DNA of 7,628 nucleotides from DATBDM01 sp036269915 (GTDB lineage: Bacteria > Actinomycetota > Thermoleophilia > Solirubrobacterales > Solirubrobacteraceae). Shown piece by piece: positions 5,141-7,628 of the stretch. The notes beneath the pieces were generated by a model that did not search any database, was not told the DNA's origin, and saw nothing but the letters and a program-made list of their open reading frames with translations. The stretch is taken from contig DATBDM010000121.1 of assembly GCA_036269915.1 (NCBI GenBank), forward strand, positions 1-7,628, given 5' to 3'. The position numbers were made by a program, and so were the translations under genes. How positions within the stretch are numbered: the stretch's first letter is position 1; the number at the start of each line of letters is the position of its first letter.

Positions 5141-5535
5141 AAGCGATCCCTCAGGTCGAAGGCGCGGATCGCATCGGGGGCCGCGTCGGGCCAGTCGAAG
5201 AAGCGCTTGTTGATGCACGCGAAGTCCCCGCTCCCGTCGGACACGAAGGCCTGCTCGACGCTGAAGCGGCAGCGGCCGAGGGGCTCGCGGGCCAGCCGGA
5301 CGGTGCCGAACCCGGCGCGCGTGCGCTCGGCCTCGCGGAACACGTCGACGTCGATCTCGCTCGCGAACACCTGCTGGATGCAGCCCATGTAGCGGCGGCC
5401 GCCGATCGGGTCGTCGTAGACGTAGAGGTTCGGGCACTCGGCTGCGACGCAGGTCGACGGGGCGATCACGCGATCGCAGAAGGCCGCGCAGCGGCGGCAC
5501 TCGTTGGCCTCGGTGCGTCGGACGACCCGACCCAT
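5137..5535 (-). CDS. Small cysteine-rich protein, possible metal or Fe-S binding
   Basis: This 132-residue protein is not one I can name. Its N-terminal half carries six cysteines: C13-x2-C16-x3-C20-x8-C29-x4-C34, then C52 in YMGCIQQ. Two more follow at C89 (GRCRF) and C107 (FACINKRFFDWP). The spacing suits a zinc site or an Fe-S cluster; disulphides are less likely because there is no signal peptide, though secretion by another route is not excluded. The frame extends upstream to 5778, but that extension runs antisense through zwf, so the start is taken at ATG 5535. There is no Shine-Dalgarno site; a TACCCT box six bases upstream predicts a leaderless transcript. The gene is divergent from zwf across 54 bases and may share its regulatory region. 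A redox or metal-sensing role is only a guess from the cysteines. Confidence 0.7.
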   Translation of the reverse strand: MGRVVRRTEANECRRCAAFCDRVIAPSTCVAAECPNLYVYDDPIGGRRYMGCIQQVFASEIDVDVFREAERTRAGFGTVRLAREPLGRCRFSVEQAFVSDGSGDFACINKRFFDWPDAAPDAIRAFDLRDRL

Positions 5536-5541
5536 CGCCGC

Positions 5542-5547
5542 AGGGTA
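5542..5547 (-). promoter_or_regulatory. -10 box for a leaderless cysteine-rich gene
   Basis: On the minus strand TACCCT matches the actinobacterial -10 pattern TANNNT and ends six bases before ATG 5535. Transcription would then begin at or next to the A of the start codon. This agrees with the lack of a ribosome binding site. No clear -35 is seen. Confidence 0.4.
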
Positions 5548-5589
5548 CAGGACGCTTGGACGAGCGCCCGCGCCGGGCACGCTGTGCTC

Positions 5590-6996
5590 ATGGCCGACCG
5601 TCAGACCCTGATCCTCTTCGGCGCCACGGGCGATCTCGCCCGCCACAAGCTGTGGCCGGCGCTGCACGACCTGGCCGCGACCGGCCGCCTCCCCGAGCGC
5701 CTCGACGTGCTCGGCATCTCGCGCTCGGCGACCACCGAGGACATCCGCGCGCTCGCGGCCGAGAACGGCTCCGAGCACGGCCGGCTGAAGGACTCAGACC
5801 GGTGGAAGGAGATCGTCGACTCGGTCGAGGCGGTCAACGGTGCCGCCGACGACGCGGGGCTCTACGAACGCCTCGCGGAGGCGCTCGACGGGCGCGAGGG
5901 CGGGCGGCTCGCCTACCTCTCCGTGGCGCCGACGCTGTTCGGCGAGATCGCCGGCCATCTCGCGGGGATCGGCCTCGGCCGGGGCTCCGATAGCCGCCTC
6001 GTGGTCGAGAAGCCATTCGGCGAGGACCTCGCGAGCGCGCGCGAGCTGCGTGCGCAGCTGCACGAGCACTTCGAGGAGGACCAGCTGTTCCGCATCGACC
6101 ACTACCTCGGCAAGGAGACCGCGCAGAACCTGATGGTGCTGCGCTTCGCCAACGGGATCTTCGAGCCCTTGTGGGATCGCCGCTCGATCGCCTCGGTCCA
6201 GATCACGGTCGCCGAGGAGGGCGGGGTGGAGGGGCGTGGCGAGTTCTACGACGCGACGGGAGCGCTGCGCGACGTCGGCCAGAACCACCTGCTGCAGCTC
6301 CTCGCGCTGACCCTGATGGACGCGCCCGGCAGACTCGAGGGCGACGAGCTGCGCGCCGAGCGCCTGAAGGTCCTGCGCGCGATCGTGCCGATCGAGCCCG
6401 GCGACGCGGTGCTCGGCCAATACGAGGGCTACGAGGGCGAGGACGGGATCGCCGCCGGGTCGAACATGGACACCTACGCGGCGATGCGCGTCCAGGTCGA
6501 CTCGTGGCGCTGGGCGGGCGTGCCCTGCTACCTGCGGACGGGCAAGAAGCTGCGCTGCAAGGCGGCGGAGATCGCGATCGAGTTCCTGGGCTCGCCACAT
6601 CTGCCGTTCGAGTCGGGCAACGGGGGCCCGGGACCGAACCGGCTCATCATCGGCATCCAGCCGGGCGAGCGCGTCCAGCTGCACGTGTCGGGAAAGCGGC
6701 CGGGGGAGGGGCTCGACATCGCCGACCTCGCGCTCGACTTCGACTCGGGCGACCACGTCGAGCGCGACGCGCCCGAGGCCTACGAGCGGCTGCTCGGCGA
6801 CGCCCTCGCGGGCGACCAGACGCTGTTCACCTCGAGCGCCGAGGTCGAGGCGCAGTGGACGGCGGTCGCGCCGCTGCTCGACGCGCGGCCGGATCCGCAG
6901 CGCTACGAGGCCGGCTCGGACGGCCCGGAGGCGGCAGCGGAGCTGCCGGGGCGCGACGGGCGCTCGTGGCGGACGCTGGAGGCCATCGCGGGGTAG
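5590..6996 (+). CDS. zwf: Glucose-6-phosphate 1-dehydrogenase
   Basis: This 468-residue cytosolic enzyme oxidises glucose 6-phosphate to 6-phosphoglucono-lactone with NAD(P)+, the first step of the oxidative pentose phosphate pathway. Motifs: nucleotide loop GATGDLARHK (11-20), Arg45 in LGISRS (expected to contact the NADP phosphate), EKPFG (140-144), active-site RIDHYLGKE (168-176), catalytic-base candidate His233 in DVGQNHLLQ, the substrate-side YLRTGKK (314-320), and the typical end GSDGPEAA...DGRSWR. It is slightly shorter than most bacterial homologues (about 480-510), mainly between residues 50 and 100. ATG 5590 is chosen over GTG 5584, which adds only two residues. No good ribosome binding site is seen; CACGCT lies six bases upstream, a poor -10 match. 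It stands alone here, without gnd, tal, tkt or opcA beside it, and is transcribed away from the cysteine-rich gene. Confidence 0.97.
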   Translation: MADRQTLILFGATGDLARHKLWPALHDLAATGRLPERLDVLGISRSATTEDIRALAAENGSEHGRLKDSDRWKEIVDSVEAVNGAADDAGLYERLAEALDGREGGRLAYLSVAPTLFGEIAGHLAGIGLGRGSDSRLVVEKPFGEDLASARELRAQLHEHFEEDQLFRIDHYLGKETAQNLMVLRFANGIFEPLWDRRSIASVQITVAEEGGVEGRGEFYDATGALRDVGQNHLLQLLALTLMDAPGRLEGDELRAERLKVLRAIVPIEPGDAVLGQYEGYEGEDGIAAGSNMDTYAAMRVQVDSWRWAGVPCYLRTGKKLRCKAAEIAIEFLGSPHLPFESGNGGPGPNRLIIGIQPGERVQLHVSGKRPGEGLDIADLALDFDSGDHVERDAPEAYERLLGDALAGDQTLFTSSAEVEAQWTAVAPLLDARPDPQRYEAGSDGPEAAAELPGRDGRSWRTLEAIAG

Positions 6997-7038
6997 TGCT
7001 CCGGGGGCGAGTTTCGGGCGGCGCCACCTACTGGGGGC

Positions 7039-7628
7039 ATGTCCTCCGCCACTCCGCTCGTGCTGCTCGTCGAGGACGACCCCGTGCTGCGGTCGTTCCT
7101 GTCGGAGAACCTCGCCGCCGACGGCTTCGACCCAGTGGAGGCCGGCAGCGCCGCTGACGGCCTGCGGGCGCTCGAGTACAAGCGGCCGGACGTCGCGCTC
7201 GTCGACCTCGGACTGCCGGACGGCTCCGGGCTCGACCTGATCGCGCGGGTCCGCGGCGCCGACGGCGCCGGATCGCGCCTGGATCCGGGGCTGCCGCTGC
7301 TCGTGGTCACCGGTCGCGACGGCGAACTCGACCGCCTACGGGGGTTCGAGCGCGGGGCGGACGACTACGTGGTCAAGCCCTTCTCCTACGGCGAGCTGCG
7401 GATGCGGATCCTGGCCGTGCTGCGCCGCTCGCGCGGCCGTCGCGGCGCGGGGACGCTGCGGGTCGGCGAGCTCGAGATCGATCCCGCCGCGCGCGAGGCG
7501 CGGCTGCGCGGCACGCGCGTCGAGCTCGCGCAGAAGGAGTTCGCGCTGCTGCACGCGCTCGCCTGCGAGCCCAGGCGCGTGTTCGGCAAGGAGGAGCTGC
7601 TGCGCGACGTCTGGGGCTTCCGCTCGCC
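7039..7628 (+). CDS. OmpR/PhoB-family two-component response regulator (3' partial)
   Basis: The reading frame begins at ATG 7039 and runs off the window end after 196 complete codons. The receiver domain (7-125) has the acidic pair Glu12-Asp13-Asp14, phosphoacceptor Asp56 (ALVDLGLPDGSG), Thr91 (LVVTGRD) and Lys113 in DDYVVKPF, so phosphorylation should be intact. A basic linker (RRSRGRRGAG) leads to a winged-helix DNA-binding domain beginning near residue 140: LRVGELEIDP, VELAQKEFALLHALA, then FGKEELLRDVWGF, as in PhoB/OmpR proteins. The loop before the fourth receiver strand (RGADGAGSRLDPG) is several residues longer than usual. It acts as a phosphorylation-dependent transcription regulator; the signal is unknown and a partner kinase may lie downstream outside the window. 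The GGGGG one base before ATG is too close to be a normal ribosome binding site. It follows zwf by 42 bases, so readthrough from zwf is possible. Confidence 0.95.
   Translation, partial: MSSATPLVLLVEDDPVLRSFLSENLAADGFDPVEAGSAADGLRALEYKRPDVALVDLGLPDGSGLDLIARVRGADGAGSRLDPGLPLLVVTGRDGELDRLRGFERGADDYVVKPFSYGELRMRILAVLRRSRGRRGAGTLRVGELEIDPAAREARLRGTRVELAQKEFALLHALACEPRRVFGKEELLRDVWGFRS

Noticed and set aside
5536..5778. N-terminal extension of the cysteine-rich protein
   Set aside because: It runs antisense through the start of zwf and has no domain signal. ATG 5535 with a -10 box fits better.

Overview
The window looks like chromosomal DNA from a very GC-rich actinobacterium. Third codon positions are almost always G or C, GTG and ATG starts are mixed, gene ends overlap by four bases, and several genes lack a Shine-Dalgarno (SD) sequence. 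The content (a secreted protein ending in an Ig/PKD-like repeat, a FolP2-like pterin-binding protein, an esterase-SDR pair and an OmpR-type regulator) would suit Thermoleophilia (Solirubrobacterales). That lineage call is inference; no rRNA or other marker is present.

Layout. Left part, plus strand: the 3' end of a gene for a repeat-rich, probably extracellular protein (to 242); folP, a dihydropteroate-synthase-family gene whose GTG start overlaps the previous stop (239-1153); a 76-base gap with a perfect 8-bp inverted repeat; then a Rho-family gene with a strong ribosome binding site (1230-2528). Middle part, minus strand: an SDR oxidoreductase (2534-3442) preceded by a family IV (HSL-type) esterase (3439-4530) overlapping it by ATGA; an unrecognised 154-residue protein (4576-5040); and a small protein with eight cysteines (5137-5535), possibly followed by a 15-codon coupled micro-ORF. 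Right part, plus strand: zwf, glucose-6-phosphate dehydrogenase (5590-6996), divergent from the cysteine-rich gene across 54 bases, then the start of an OmpR/PhoB-family response regulator (7039 to the window edge). No gene-free stretch longer than 300 bases exists, and I see no RNA gene, CRISPR array, insertion sequence or origin.

How the genes work together. folP and zwf are housekeeping metabolism (folate branch, oxidative pentose phosphate pathway). The esterase and SDR are probably co-translated and may act in sequence on an ester or lipid-like substrate. No single pathway links the window.

The most notable item is the Rho-family protein. It keeps the N-terminal and RNA-binding domains, the Walker A lysine and the Walker B aspartate. 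By alignment with remembered E. coli Rho, it has lost the catalytic glutamate, the arginine finger, the Q-loop, the R-loop and the usual C-terminal end. The deletions are in frame, so this looks like an evolved Rho paralogue without a working motor rather than a damaged gene.
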